Below, piece after piece: positions 11,146 to 20,389 of a stretch of DNA of 64,000 nucleotides. Every line of letters starts with the position of its first letter. Position 1 is the stretch's first letter. The translations under genes were made by a program, and so were the position numbers. The stretch comes from SB21 sp964415295 (GTDB lineage Bacteria; CLD3; SB21), in contig CAYPYN010000001.1 of NCBI GenBank assembly GCA_964415295.1, forward strand, positions 248,001 to 312,000, in the 5' to 3' direction. The notes under the pieces were generated by a model, which ran no database searches, had not been told where the DNA came from, and saw nothing but the letters and a program-made list of their open reading frames with translations.

Positions 11146-11522
11146 TGAATTCCTACGCTAAAATCATCGGCGACCGCGGCGAGCAATTGGCTGCCGATTT
11201 TCTCACGGGAAAGAATTACGAGATCCTGTCGCGCCAATTCCGTTACCGAAACGGCGAGATAGACATCGTCGCGAAAACCAACGGCGTACTGGTATTTGTT
11301 GAAGTTAAAACAGCGGATCTGACCCGAACCGGAACGTCGGCGTACGGCGACCCCGAAACGTGGTTCGATGCGAAGAAACAGAAGTTCTTACGGAAATCGG
11401 CGGAATACTATTTGTGGAAGAACAAAATGGGTGAGGTGGACTGCCGTTTCGATCTGATCGCCGTACGGATCTATCCCGACCGCGAAGAGATCAATCATAT
11501 TGAGAACGCCTTTTGGATGTGA
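11145..11522 (+). CDS. YraN-family (UPF0102) nuclease-fold protein
   Basis: A 125-residue protein of the restriction-endonuclease-like YraN family. It shows the family motif layout GDRGEQLAADFL, NGEIDIVAK (acidic residue), and VFVEVKTAD (E-x-K core). The physiological role is not established, although the fold suggests nucleic-acid processing. ATG 11145 overlaps the dacB stop in an ATGA arrangement, so the two are likely co-translated. Downstream, 11523-11580 carries no gene, only a short tract CTTCGGCACGCTCAGGGTGA that resembles a dispersed intergenic sequence. Confidence 0.88.
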   Translation: MNSYAKIIGDRGEQLAADFLTGKNYEILSRQFRYRNGEIDIVAKTNGVLVFVEVKTADLTRTGTSAYGDPETWFDAKKQKFLRKSAEYYLWKNKMGEVDCRFDLIAVRIYPDREEINHIENAFWM

Positions 11523-11580
11523 GGGACCTGAGGTTGGCAGAAGTTTTGCCGCTCTTCGGCACGCTCAGGGTGACAAAGCT

Positions 11581-12855
11581 TTATGAAAACAAATTTTGAA
11601 AATAATCCACAAGTTGCGGTAACGGAACGACCGACTGTTCGCCATTACTCATATTCTTGATCACGCCTTCGTTTTTCGCGATCTCGTTGTCTCCCAGAAT
11701 CAGAGCGAACTTTGCTTTGTGACGGTTGGCGTCGCGCATCTGCGCTTTCATACTGCGTCCGAGATAGTCCAATTCACAAACGATATTCTGCTTCCGCAGG
11801 ACCTGCACATACGGCATCGCGGCCATCAGCGCGGCATCGCCAAGAGCGACCACATACACGTCGATACCTGAAATATCCCCGAAACTCAAATTTTCCGCTT
11901 CCATGACAATGATAAGGCGTTCGATCCCCGCCGCAAAACCCACAGCCGGCGTGGGCTTTCCGCCCAGACTTTCCGTCAGCAGGTCGTACCGGCCGCCGCC
12001 GCCGAGCGCATTCTGTGAACCGAGTTTACCGCTCTGAATTTCATACGCTGTTTTAGTGTAATAGTCCAAGCCGCGGACAAGCCTTCCGTCGATTTCGTAA
12101 GAGATCCTCACACCATTCAGCAAAGACTTCACCTTGTCAAAGTGAGACGCGCATTCCCCACATAGGTGATCCTTCATCAGAGGAGCTTCTTTGGTTAACG
12201 CAATGTCTTTTTCGCTTTTGGAGTCAAGAATACGCATCGGATTGGTTTCCAACCGTTTCTGACTTTCCTGCGAAAGTTGGTCTTTGACCTTGGAAAGGAA
12301 AGCCACCAATTCTGTCCTGTAATTCGGACGGCAGGCCGGGCACCCGACGCTGTTGATCTTAAAATTGAGGTCCTTCAAACCCAGTTCCTCATAGATGGTC
12401 AGCGCCACCAGCATGGTCTCTACATCCGCTTCCGGAGCGGAACTTCCGATCGATTCCACGCCGAACTGATGGAATTGCCGCAGACGCCCTTTCTGCGGGC
12501 GCTCCTGACGGAACATCGGTCCCAGATAATATAATTTATTCAGCGGCTGTTCCTGCCCGAGGTTATTCTCAATGTAAGAGCGGATAACCGATGCCGTCAT
12601 TTCAGGGCGCAGCGTCAGGCTCTCCTCGCCTTTATCAAGAAAAGTGTACATCTCTTTTCCGACCACATCCGTAGCCTCGCCGATGCTGCGTTTGAAAAGA
12701 TCGGTGTATTCAAAAACAGGCGTGCGTATCTCGGCGTAATTGAACCGCCGCATTACGTCGGAAATCTTTCTTTCGACAAAATGCCATTTTTGAATTTCAT
12801 CCGGCAATAGATCTTTGGTGCCGGTAGGTACTCTGTAATTGGAAGATTGAGTCAT
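11581..12855 (-). CDS. hisS: Histidyl-tRNA synthetase
   Basis: Class II aminoacyl-tRNA synthetase charging tRNA-His. Motif 1 and 2 regions are visible (EIRTPVFEYTDLFKRSIGE, YLGPMFRQERPQKGRLRQF), as is the histidine-specific LVRGLDYYTKTAYE, the GGGRYD loop, and motif 3 in GFAAGIERL. The anticodon-binding domain occupies the last ~95 residues (IDVYVVALGD onward). Length 424 is typical. It is downstream of ptsI by 98 bases; that gap is AT-rich with several CATTAA repeats and may hold its own promoter. Confidence 0.97.
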   Translation of the reverse strand: MTQSSNYRVPTGTKDLLPDEIQKWHFVERKISDVMRRFNYAEIRTPVFEYTDLFKRSIGEATDVVGKEMYTFLDKGEESLTLRPEMTASVIRSYIENNLGQEQPLNKLYYLGPMFRQERPQKGRLRQFHQFGVESIGSSAPEADVETMLVALTIYEELGLKDLNFKINSVGCPACRPNYRTELVAFLSKVKDQLSQESQKRLETNPMRILDSKSEKDIALTKEAPLMKDHLCGECASHFDKVKSLLNGVRISYEIDGRLVRGLDYYTKTAYEIQSGKLGSQNALGGGGRYDLLTESLGGKPTPAVGFAAGIERLIIVMEAENLSFGDISGIDVYVVALGDAALMAAMPYVQVLRKQNIVCELDYLGRSMKAQMRDANRHKAKFALILGDNEIAKNEGVIKNMSNGEQSVVPLPQLVDYFQNLFS

Positions 12856-12953
12856 TGGGTCATTAAGCCATTAATTCATTAATCATTATTCACTATTTAT
12901 TTCGTGTTTAGCGTTTCCTCATTCTCTGTCTTCGCAGGAAAAAACGGATCAAA

Positions 12954-14735
12954 TCAAGAAGCCAGCTTTTTCTTTGTGACATCGGTCACCAATTTTTCAA
13001 TTTCTTTGATACTGCTCATATTCAGTATCTTATCAGCCAGTTCTTTGGCTTCACCGCAGTCGGTTTCTCGGATCAGCTTTTTGATCTTAGGAAGAACAGG
13101 CGGAAGAACGCTGAATTCATGAAGGCCCAAACCCAGCAGGAATATGGTGGCGTATGGATTGCCCGCCATTTCCCCGCACATCGCGGCATGAATGCTGTGA
13201 TCTTCAGCCGCCTTTATCGTTCGATGCAGGAGCTGGAGAACGGCGGGGTGGAAGCAATTGTAAAGAGGCGCGACTTTGGGGTTACCTCGGTCCGTAGCGA
13301 GCGTGTACTGCACCAAATCATTGGTTCCGATGCTGAAAAAATCCACTTCCTGGGCCAGACCGTCGGCGACCATCGCCGCAGCGGGCGTTTCGATCATGAT
13401 ACCCACTTTGACCTGTTCATCAAACTTGATCTTTTCCTTTTTCAGCTGGGATTTGCATTGTCCAATAATCGCCTTTGCCTGGCGAACTTCGTCGATGGAA
13501 ATGACCATCGGGATCATGATCTCGATATGATAATCGGCCGATAGGCGCAGCATCGCCCTGATCTGAGGTGTGAAGAATTCGGGACACTCTAAGGCTATCC
13601 GTATCGCACGCCACCCCAGCATCGGATTGTCTTCATGCACATAACCTTTGGAGGTCAGAATCTCCAAAGGAATCTTGTCTCCGCCGACATCAAATGTGCG
13701 CATGGTCAGTTTATGCGGATGTATCTTTTGGGCGACCTTTAAATACTCCTGGTACTGCGTTTCTTCATCAGGCAGTTCGCGCTCGGAAAACAACATATAT
13801 TCCGTCCGATACAGACCGATCCCGGTTGCTCCCAGTTTAACAGCGTTTTCAACTTCTTCCGGTAATTCCACGTTGGCGGACAACTGAATGCGACGGCCGT
13901 CTTTGGTCTTGCATGGAAGTTTGGCAACCGATTCGAGCAAAGCGGCTTCCCGCTCCGCGTGTTTAGCCTTCTTGATAAATCGGTCAATTGTTTCGCTCTG
14001 CGGATTGATCACAACTTCCCCGCTGTACCCATCGACCAACAAATTGTCGTGTTCCGTCACAAAGCCGGTCACGTTGGCAATACCCACCACCGCGGGTATA
14101 TTAAGGGATCGGGCCACGATCGCAAAATGGGAAAGGGTACTGCCGGTTTCGCAGACAAAGGCCATGATCTTGGAACGGTCGATGCCGGCGATATCGGAAG
14201 GTTTGATCGTATCCGCAATGATAATGCAGGGTTCCTCGACCGCAAACGTTTTCTGCTGACCAAGAAGATTCCCCAGAATACGGCGGTTAACGTCATCGAT
14301 ATCGGTAGCGCGTTCCCTGAGATATTCGTTGTTCGATTTCAGAAAACTGTTCTTGAATTTATCCATGACCGCCGTCAGGGCGCTTTCGGCATTGATATGA
14401 TTATTCCGTATGATCTTGAGCGTACCTCGGATCATTTCCTCATCTTCAAGGATGAGAAAATGAGATTCCAATATGGCGCCGTACTCTTTGCCGTATTTGG
14501 CTTTGGATTCCTGGATCAGATGATGCAGTTGTTCACGGGTGATCTGAAGGGCCTGATTAAAACGCTCCGCTTCGGCCTCGGCTTCATGGTCGTCGGCAAG
14601 CCGGCGCTCGGTCACTTGCAGGCTGGCGGAATGAAGAATGAAGGGTTTTCCGACGACCACCCCGGAAGAGACTCCCAAACCTTTGACGATGAGCTCATCT
14701 CCCTGCCGCTCGGGTTTGTCGGATCGTGCTGGCAT
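12954..14735 (-). CDS. ptsI: PTS enzyme I (phosphoenolpyruvate-protein phosphotransferase)
   Basis: Autophosphorylates from phosphoenolpyruvate and passes phosphate to HPr. The N-terminal region holds the phosphorylated His in GSTLSHFAIVAR; the PEP-binding barrel shows LYRTEYMLF, GTNDLVQYTLATDR and the catalytic Cys in AAMCGEMAGNP. Length 593 is close to the usual 570-590. It starts two bases after the HPr stop. No enzyme II component is present in this window, so the pair may serve a regulatory phosphorelay, or the transporters lie elsewhere. Confidence 0.96.
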   Translation of the reverse strand: MPARSDKPERQGDELIVKGLGVSSGVVVGKPFILHSASLQVTERRLADDHEAEAEAERFNQALQITREQLHHLIQESKAKYGKEYGAILESHFLILEDEEMIRGTLKIIRNNHINAESALTAVMDKFKNSFLKSNNEYLRERATDIDDVNRRILGNLLGQQKTFAVEEPCIIIADTIKPSDIAGIDRSKIMAFVCETGSTLSHFAIVARSLNIPAVVGIANVTGFVTEHDNLLVDGYSGEVVINPQSETIDRFIKKAKHAEREAALLESVAKLPCKTKDGRRIQLSANVELPEEVENAVKLGATGIGLYRTEYMLFSERELPDEETQYQEYLKVAQKIHPHKLTMRTFDVGGDKIPLEILTSKGYVHEDNPMLGWRAIRIALECPEFFTPQIRAMLRLSADYHIEIMIPMVISIDEVRQAKAIIGQCKSQLKKEKIKFDEQVKVGIMIETPAAAMVADGLAQEVDFFSIGTNDLVQYTLATDRGNPKVAPLYNCFHPAVLQLLHRTIKAAEDHSIHAAMCGEMAGNPYATIFLLGLGLHEFSVLPPVLPKIKKLIRETDCGEAKELADKILNMSSIKEIEKLVTDVTKKKLAS

Positions 14736-14737
14736 GT

Positions 14738-15004
14738 TTATTCTTCGCTGAATTTATTTTCGAAGAGATCGACAATGGCTTGCATGGCCTTGTCTTCGTC
14801 GGAACCTTCCGTACGAATCCGGACCACGCTGCCCATGGCCGCAGCGAGCATCATCACGCTCATGATGCTCTTGGCATTGACTTCAGTGCCTTCGCAGGTC
14901 AGGAATACTTCGGAATCGAATCGGCTGGCGGTCTTTACGATGAGGGCCGAAGGACGCGCGTGCACGCCCGCTTTATTTGAAACTACGATGTCTTTTTCGA
15001 GCAT
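14738..15004 (-). CDS. ptsH: PTS phosphocarrier HPr
   Basis: Small phosphocarrier protein, 88 residues. The active-site His15 lies in NKAGVHARPSA, and the regulatory serine is at the canonical position 46 in NAKSIMSVMML, suggesting possible control by an HPr kinase/phosphorylase. It is flanked by a prenyl synthase 12 bases upstream and ptsI two bases downstream. That layout, without enzyme II genes, resembles regulatory PTS modules rather than a sugar operon. The identification rests on both conserved sites. Confidence 0.96.
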   Translation of the reverse strand: MLEKDIVVSNKAGVHARPSALIVKTASRFDSEVFLTCEGTEVNAKSIMSVMMLAAAMGSVVRIRTEGSDEDKAMQAIVDLFENKFSEE

Positions 15005-15016
15005 AGACGGTACGCG

Positions 15017-15997
15017 TCAGTTCTGCCGCTTCCACATTTGATGGGTCAGCTGGATCAGGGCCGATTTGGCCTTCCCGTTTCGCAATCCACCTAACCGGCC
15101 CAGCGCCGTTTGAAAATATTTGTCGATCAATTTCTGTGTCCGCGTCTGAACGCCGCTGGTCTGGATATAACGCTTAAATTCATCCAGTGTTTTACGCCGG
15201 ATCTCCTCGTCCGTGAGGGACTGGAATACATTGACCATGCCGCGGCCCTGATCGGTTTCGGAAGACAAGATCGAAATGTAAGTCTTTTTCCCTTCGGCCA
15301 GATCGCTTCCAACGTCTTTGCCAAGAACCTTTTCATCGGAAACGATATCCAGAAGATCATCCTGGATCTGAAAAGCCATCCCGAGATGGTAGCCGAATTC
15401 TTTCAGCGCTTTTTCCTGTGAAGTCTTCGCGCCGCCGATGATCGCTCCGGCCTGCGTGGCTACGCTGAAAAGCAGAGCGGTCTTCTGCGATATCATCTTT
15501 AGATAATCCGCCTCTTTGACGTCCGACCGCGATTCAAATTCTTTATCCAGCGCCTGCCCTTCGCACAATCCGATAAAGGCGTCCGAGTAGACCTCCACAA
15601 GCTTTTGTACGTTTTTCTCCGGACTGGCGCTGAGCGCTTTGAAACTCATGGCGGCAAGAACATCCCCTGAGAGAATGGCGATGTTGGTGTTCCATTTTTT
15701 GTGTATGGTCGAACGCCCGCGCCGAAGGTCGTCGTGGTCCATAATATCGTCGTGAACCAGAGAAAAGTTGTGGAGAATCTCCAAAGCCGATGCGGCGGGC
15801 AAAGCCTTCCTGTAATTCTTTGCAAAAAGAGAATAAGTCAAGAGAACCAGTATGGCGCGCAGTCTCTTACCGCCGCCGTCAAACAGATATTGGACCGGTC
15901 CGTACAGCGTCACCGGTTTCCTTTTGGCGATATAGCTTTGGATGGTCTTATCGATGTCCCTGATCAGGGACTTGAATTCTTGTTCTTTCTTGTTCAA
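15017..15997 (-). CDS. Short-chain polyprenyl diphosphate synthase (FPP/GGPP type)
   Basis: Isoprenoid chain-elongating enzyme, 326 residues. Aspartate-rich motifs are DDIMD (in NFSLVHDDIMDHDDLRRG) and DDLLD (in QIQDDLLDIVSD); GGGKRLR binds diphosphate. The residue five before the first motif is Phe, an aromatic stop that in this family limits the product to about C15-C20, unlike the Ala in the paralog at 6.4 kb. It heads the unit with HPr and enzyme I. The exact product length is an inference. Confidence 0.88.
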   Translation of the reverse strand: MNKKEQEFKSLIRDIDKTIQSYIAKRKPVTLYGPVQYLFDGGGKRLRAILVLLTYSLFAKNYRKALPAASALEILHNFSLVHDDIMDHDDLRRGRSTIHKKWNTNIAILSGDVLAAMSFKALSASPEKNVQKLVEVYSDAFIGLCEGQALDKEFESRSDVKEADYLKMISQKTALLFSVATQAGAIIGGAKTSQEKALKEFGYHLGMAFQIQDDLLDIVSDEKVLGKDVGSDLAEGKKTYISILSSETDQGRGMVNVFQSLTDEEIRRKTLDEFKRYIQTSGVQTRTQKLIDKYFQTALGRLGGLRNGKAKSALIQLTHQMWKRQN

Positions 15998-16138
15998 GGC
16001 TAATGTCCGATTGATTTATTAAAAGGACAGGTCCAGAATGTCAAAAATTAACGAATAATGAATTTAGAATCAAGCGAATTGTTGGCTAATTCCATAAACT
16101 GTTCATCTTAAAGACCGACCTTGAACCAAAGCAAACCT

Positions 16139-16270
16139 GTGGAATTTTGTGGGTTATTTCTAAGTAAGCGAAAAGCGTATTAAGCCATTAAATACAATAA
16201 ATTATTGAACTTTTTGCTTGACTTTTCGCCCAAAATAATTGACCTTTACAATAAAGTGGGTTAAAGTGGG
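16139..16270 (+). promoter_or_regulatory. MraZ-box-like direct repeats upstream of the dcw cluster
   Basis: Two pairs of repeats at a 10-base period lie upstream of mraZ: GTGG/GTGGG at 16139 and 16149, and GTGGG/GTGGG at 16256 and 16266. MraZ regulators are known to bind tandem TGGG repeats with 10-base spacing in their own promoter. The proximal pair ends 25 bases before the mraZ ATG. The rest of the 15998-16295 gap is AT-rich and non-coding, and I could not fix a convincing -35/-10 pair. Confidence 0.7.
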
Positions 16271-16295
16271 TTATTTGTAACAAAAATGGCTTTTT

Positions 16296-16733
16296 ATGGC
16301 TTCCTTTAAGGGCACATACGAATTTACTCTGGATCCGAAAAATCGGTTCAATATTCCGGCTAAAATGCGCAATGCTTTCGTTCCGGAAGATCACGACGGC
16401 GTCGTACTCACCCGAGGATTCGATCAGTGCATCTACGTTTACTCTATGACGGAATGGAAGAAACTCGAGGAGAAATTCCGCACGCTTTCCATCATGGACG
16501 GCAATACCCGAAAACTCATTCGTCTTATTTCGGGAAATGCCCATGAGTACGAACTGGACAAACAAGGACGCGTCGTGATTCCGCAAACGCTTTTGGCCTT
16601 TGCGGGTATCGAGAAGGAAGTTCTTATCATCGGGATGCTGAACTGGATCGAAGTGTGGAACCCCAAGATCTACGAAGAGGTTCACCGAAATTTCGATCTT
16701 GAAAAAACCGCAGAAAAAATGGTCAGCTTCTAG
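16296..16733 (+). CDS. mraZ: Transcriptional regulator MraZ
   Basis: AbrB-fold DNA-binding protein controlling the dcw cluster. The 145-residue protein holds two MraZ repeats: FKGTYEFTLDPKNRFNIPAK at the start and ELDKQGRVVIPQTLLAFAGI in the middle, each with the DxxGR/NR-IP core. It is first of the 16.6-kb division and cell-wall cluster and is preceded by tandem GTGGG repeats that fit its own binding site. Autoregulation is inferred from these boxes and known MraZ behaviour. Confidence 0.96.
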   Translation: MASFKGTYEFTLDPKNRFNIPAKMRNAFVPEDHDGVVLTRGFDQCIYVYSMTEWKKLEEKFRTLSIMDGNTRKLIRLISGNAHEYELDKQGRVVIPQTLLAFAGIEKEVLIIGMLNWIEVWNPKIYEEVHRNFDLEKTAEKMVSF

Positions 16734-16744
16734 TTGGCATTCCT

Positions 16745-17671
16745 ATGACGTCAACGTATCATCAACCTGTTCTTTTACATGAATGCATAGACCATCTGAA
16801 AATCCGGCCGGATGGTATTTACGTGGACGGAACTTTGGGCGGCGGCGGTCACAGCGAGGAGATCTTAAGACAAAACGATACATGCCGCGTGATCGCTCTG
16901 GACGCCGACAGGGATGCGATCAACGAAGCGGAAAACAGGCTGAAAGCCTATGGTGAGCGTTTCAGGGCGGTCCAGACCAATTTCCGCAGTCTCAAAGATG
17001 TGATGGACAAACTCGGCGTTAAGTTCATCAGCGGCCTCTTGTTGGATCTCGGCGTGTCCTCGCATCAGCTCGATCGTTCGGCCAAAGGATTCAGTTACCG
17101 TTTCGATGCGCCGCTGAGCATGCGGATGGATGAACGGGAAACGTTTACGGCGGCGGATCTCGTTAATACCTTCCCCGAAAAAGAGCTGATGAATATCTTT
17201 TTCAGACTTGGGGAGGAAAAGAACTCGCGGCGGATCGCCCGCGCATTGGTCGAAGCCAGGAAGCAGCAACCGATCCGAACAACCGGACAACTGGCACAGA
17301 TTATTTCCGGGGTCATTCCCGAAAGGTTCTCTAAAAAAACATTATCGCGTATTTTCCAGGCGCTCCGCATCAAGGTGAACGACGAACTGAACAACCTGTC
17401 ACTGATCCTGCGCGATGCGGTCGGCTTGCTCGAACCGGGCGGACGTGTGGTCGTCATATCTTATCATTCGCTCGAGGACCGTATCGTAAAAGATTTTTTC
17501 AGAATGGAGTCGTCGGATAAGATACCAGATCTAAATTACCCGGAACTTTCACAAAGCAAACAGCCTCGGCTTCGGTTGGTCGCCAAGAAACCGATAGTAC
17601 CGACGGAAGAGGAGATAGCGGGCAATCCCAGAGCGCGCAGCGCCAAATTGAGAATAGCGGAAAGAATATGA
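16745..17671 (+). CDS. rsmH: 16S rRNA (cytosine-1402 N4) methyltransferase RsmH
   Basis: S-adenosylmethionine-dependent methyltransferase acting on the 30S subunit P-site region. It opens YHQPVLLHECIDHLKIRPDG, with the SAM-binding GTLGGGGHSEEIL and the family motif LLLDLGVSSHQLD; the C-terminus includes VVISYHSLEDRIVKDFF. The 308-residue length is standard. It sits 11 bases after mraZ and overlaps ftsL by four bases (ATGA), as is usual in dcw clusters. Confidence 0.97.
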   Translation: MTSTYHQPVLLHECIDHLKIRPDGIYVDGTLGGGGHSEEILRQNDTCRVIALDADRDAINEAENRLKAYGERFRAVQTNFRSLKDVMDKLGVKFISGLLLDLGVSSHQLDRSAKGFSYRFDAPLSMRMDERETFTAADLVNTFPEKELMNIFFRLGEEKNSRRIARALVEARKQQPIRTTGQLAQIISGVIPERFSKKTLSRIFQALRIKVNDELNNLSLILRDAVGLLEPGGRVVVISYHSLEDRIVKDFFRMESSDKIPDLNYPELSQSKQPRLRLVAKKPIVPTEEEIAGNPRARSAKLRIAERI

Positions 17672-18192
17672 ATCAACCTTACGGCACGCTGACCGGTATG
17701 GATTTTGCCGGTCAAAAGAACAAGTCCTTCACACCGGATCCCGATGTGATTGACAGCAGAGCGACCGTTCGCACCAAATACGAAAAATACGCCGAAAAAC
17801 CCGTTGCGCCGGCGGCAGTGATGGAGGCAACGGAAAAAAAAGAAATGCCTGTTGAACCGCCGCCGGAACATTCGGCCATCACACCTCTGAAAATGTTCGC
17901 GGCATTTTTCGTGCTCGCCTGCCTGATGATCGTATGGATCTATGAAACCAATGATGTGCGCGAAGGTTTATTGGAAATCGAAAGACTCAAAGATGAGAAA
18001 CTGGAACTGGAAAAGACCAACGAATCCATTCAGGTAGATATCACCAGGTTGACCGATTACCAGAGAATAGAAAAGATCGCGACAGAAAAATTGAAAATGG
18101 TGCCTTCCAAGGAAAAACCGGGCGTGATATTCATCGACCCGGAAAAGGCCAAATTATTCAACCGGAAACAAGAAACGCCAAAAGAACCCTGA
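17668..18192 (+). CDS. ftsL: FtsL-like divisome protein
   Basis: Position between rsmH and ftsI and its topology identify this 174-residue protein as the FtsL equivalent. A long Pro/Glu-rich cytoplasmic region (about 1-72) is followed by one membrane helix (about 74-92), a Leu/Glu coiled coil (IERLKDEKLELEKTNESI), and the tail IEKIATEKLKMVPSKEKPG, typical of FtsL/FtsB proteins. The cytoplasmic part is much longer than in E. coli FtsL. Sequence identity in this family is always low, so context carries most of the weight. Confidence 0.85.
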   Translation: MNQPYGTLTGMDFAGQKNKSFTPDPDVIDSRATVRTKYEKYAEKPVAPAAVMEATEKKEMPVEPPPEHSAITPLKMFAAFFVLACLMIVWIYETNDVREGLLEIERLKDEKLELEKTNESIQVDITRLTDYQRIEKIATEKLKMVPSKEKPGVIFIDPEKAKLFNRKQETPKEP

Positions 18193-18195
18193 GTC

Positions 18196-20361
18196 ATGTC
18201 GGAACAAGTCAAAAAACCCGCGGAAGATCTTTTCATTAAGAGACGTGTCACGCGTTTGCGTACGGTGGCTATCGGTTTTGTGGTTCTGGTGGCCGGGCTC
18301 ATCGTTCGCCTGTTCATGGTCCAACTCGTCAACACAGAGACCTACGAGACCCTGGCCCGAAGACAATACGAGCGGCGCGTTGTGCTCGACGCGGAGCGCG
18401 GCGTGATCTACGACCGCAATATGAATAAGGTTGCGGTCAACCTGATCAACTATTCCTTTGCCGCGGACCCGAGTTTTATGAAGGAGGCCGACAAAGACAA
18501 AGTGGCTGAGAATTTTGCCGCCGTTTTCAAAAAACCCAAATCCGAATACCGAAAACTTCTGTCCAAACCCACGGCCTTTGTGTGGCTGGAGCGGCGCGTC
18601 TCGGAAATGACCGCCGGGCAGATCGATGACTCCATACGCGGACTTATCAAATTGCAGTCCCTGCGACGCCATTATCCTTACGGTAAAGCCGCCGCTGCGC
18701 TGCTCGGTTTCACCAACATTGATAACAAAGGCTCTTCCGGGATCGAGCTCGATCAGCAGAACATACTGGGCGGACAAAACGGCTGGGCTATTCTCCAATC
18801 CGACGCGTTGGGACGGCTCCGCCCCAATCCGGACTATCCGCACCAGGATCCGGTAAACGGAAAGAACGTCCAGTTGACGATCGATATGAATTACCAGACG
18901 ATCGCTTATCAGGAACTGGAAAAGACCGTGACCGATTATGACGCGGACGACGGTATGGTACTCATCATGTCTCCGCAAACCGGTGAGATACTGGCCATGG
19001 TCAACTATCCCGGTTTTGATCCCAATATGCCGGAAAAATATAAGTCTGCGGAATTATTCCGTAATCGGGCCATCACGGATCTGTACGAGCCGGGCTCCAC
19101 TTTCAAAGCTTTTTCCGCCGTCGCGGCTCTCGAGGAAAAAGTCCGGAAGCCGGAAGACAGGGTCAACTGCGAAAACGGACAGATCAAACTTTATAACCAG
19201 ATCATCCATGACTCCAAAAAACACGGCACGTTATCGTTCACCGAAGTCGTTCAAAAGTCCAGCAATATAGGTATCATCAAAACCACCCAATTACTCGGCG
19301 ATGAGAAACTCTACCAGTACGTTCGTGCTTTTGGTTTTGGCAATGAGACCGGTATCGATATCGACGGCGAGATCCGCGGCGATCTCAAACATCCTTCAGC
19401 CTGGTCAGGACTGTCGCTTCCGATGATCTCGATCGGTCAGGAAGTCGGGGTCACGGCCCTGCAGATGGCCAATGCCTATGCCGCAATCGCCAACGGCGGC
19501 AATCTCTTGAAGCCGTATGTGATCAAGTCGGTGATCGACCCGAAGGATAGCGAAAAAAATACCAATAACGAACCGCGGCTCATTCGCTCCATCGCTTCCA
19601 AAGAAACCATGTCCCTGGTCGGCATGATGCTTCGCGAGGCCGTACTCGGCGGAACGGGACATCGTGCGCAGATCAAAGGTGTTGAGGTCGCCGGAAAGAC
19701 CGGAACCGCTCAGAAGATCGAACAAGGATCAAAAACGTATTCCAAAGACAAATTCACCGCCTCCTTCGCAGGTTTTTTCCCGGTCAAGAATCCACAACTC
19801 GTATTCCTTGTCATCGTAAATAACCCGCGAAAGAGTATATGGGGTGAAGCCTCGGCGGCCACCACGGCCAGATCCATTGTAGAAAAGATCATCAATTCGT
19901 CCGATGCGTTCGCCAAATCGATCAACCGCGTCATGGCAGAACTGGAACAGGATTCGACCCTGGAAAAGAACGAACTTACGCCGGACGTAAAATACCTTAG
20001 TGTTGAGACGGCTCAGAGTATTCTGGAAAAGATGGAAATCCCCTACCGTGTGATCGGCGAAGCGGAAATGGTTGCCGATCAGGTCTGGGACTTTGACGGC
20101 GCCAAAAAGATCCTTCTGCTCAAAACGGGTTCCCAGGTAACGGTCAGCGAAACGCAGGCGGACGACCAGACCGCCGGACCGGCCAGAAAAGTTCCGGATG
20201 TCCGCGGATTAAGTGTTCGCATGGCCCTCAATAAATTGTACGAAGCCGGTATTGACGTCAAGATCAAGGGCAGCGGATTTGTCGTGGCGCAGTACCCCCG
20301 CGGTGGCAAAGCTTTGAAAAGCGGCGAGAGATGCGTGATCCAGTGCCGGCCGAATCTTTAA
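18196..20361 (+). CDS. ftsI: Septal peptidoglycan transpeptidase FtsI (PBP3) with PASTA domains
   Basis: Class B penicillin-binding protein cross-linking septal peptidoglycan. One N-terminal helix (about 24-43) anchors a dimerisation domain (YERRVVLDAERGVIYDRN) and the transpeptidase domain: active-site Ser301 in PGSTFKAF, SSN at 355-357, and KTG at 501-503 in GKTGTAQ. The C-terminal ~120 residues form two PASTA-like repeats; the last is VPDVRGLSVRMALNKLYEAG. PASTA modules occur on PBPs of many phyla and probably bind peptidoglycan. The protein (721) is longer than E. coli FtsI because of them. Its ATG lies just after the ftsL stop. Confidence 0.96.
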   Translation: MSEQVKKPAEDLFIKRRVTRLRTVAIGFVVLVAGLIVRLFMVQLVNTETYETLARRQYERRVVLDAERGVIYDRNMNKVAVNLINYSFAADPSFMKEADKDKVAENFAAVFKKPKSEYRKLLSKPTAFVWLERRVSEMTAGQIDDSIRGLIKLQSLRRHYPYGKAAAALLGFTNIDNKGSSGIELDQQNILGGQNGWAILQSDALGRLRPNPDYPHQDPVNGKNVQLTIDMNYQTIAYQELEKTVTDYDADDGMVLIMSPQTGEILAMVNYPGFDPNMPEKYKSAELFRNRAITDLYEPGSTFKAFSAVAALEEKVRKPEDRVNCENGQIKLYNQIIHDSKKHGTLSFTEVVQKSSNIGIIKTTQLLGDEKLYQYVRAFGFGNETGIDIDGEIRGDLKHPSAWSGLSLPMISIGQEVGVTALQMANAYAAIANGGNLLKPYVIKSVIDPKDSEKNTNNEPRLIRSIASKETMSLVGMMLREAVLGGTGHRAQIKGVEVAGKTGTAQKIEQGSKTYSKDKFTASFAGFFPVKNPQLVFLVIVNNPRKSIWGEASAATTARSIVEKIINSSDAFAKSINRVMAELEQDSTLEKNELTPDVKYLSVETAQSILEKMEIPYRVIGEAEMVADQVWDFDGAKKILLLKTGSQVTVSETQADDQTAGPARKVPDVRGLSVRMALNKLYEAGIDVKIKGSGFVVAQYPRGGKALKSGERCVIQCRPNL

Positions 20362-20389
20362 GAATTCACAAACCCGAAAGGGAGCAGAT

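Noticed and set aside
11523..11580. GC-rich tract CTTCGGCACGCTCAGGGTGA as a mobile repeat
   Set aside because: It resembles dispersed intergenic sequences, but only one copy is in the window, so a repeat cannot be shown.
13959..15041. 360-codon frame antisense to ptsI and ptsH
   Set aside because: Covers genes with full active-site motifs on the other strand and shows no family features or ribosome site.
18154..18978. 274-codon frame antisense to ftsI
   Set aside because: Composition typical of antisense shadows; ftsI is unambiguous.
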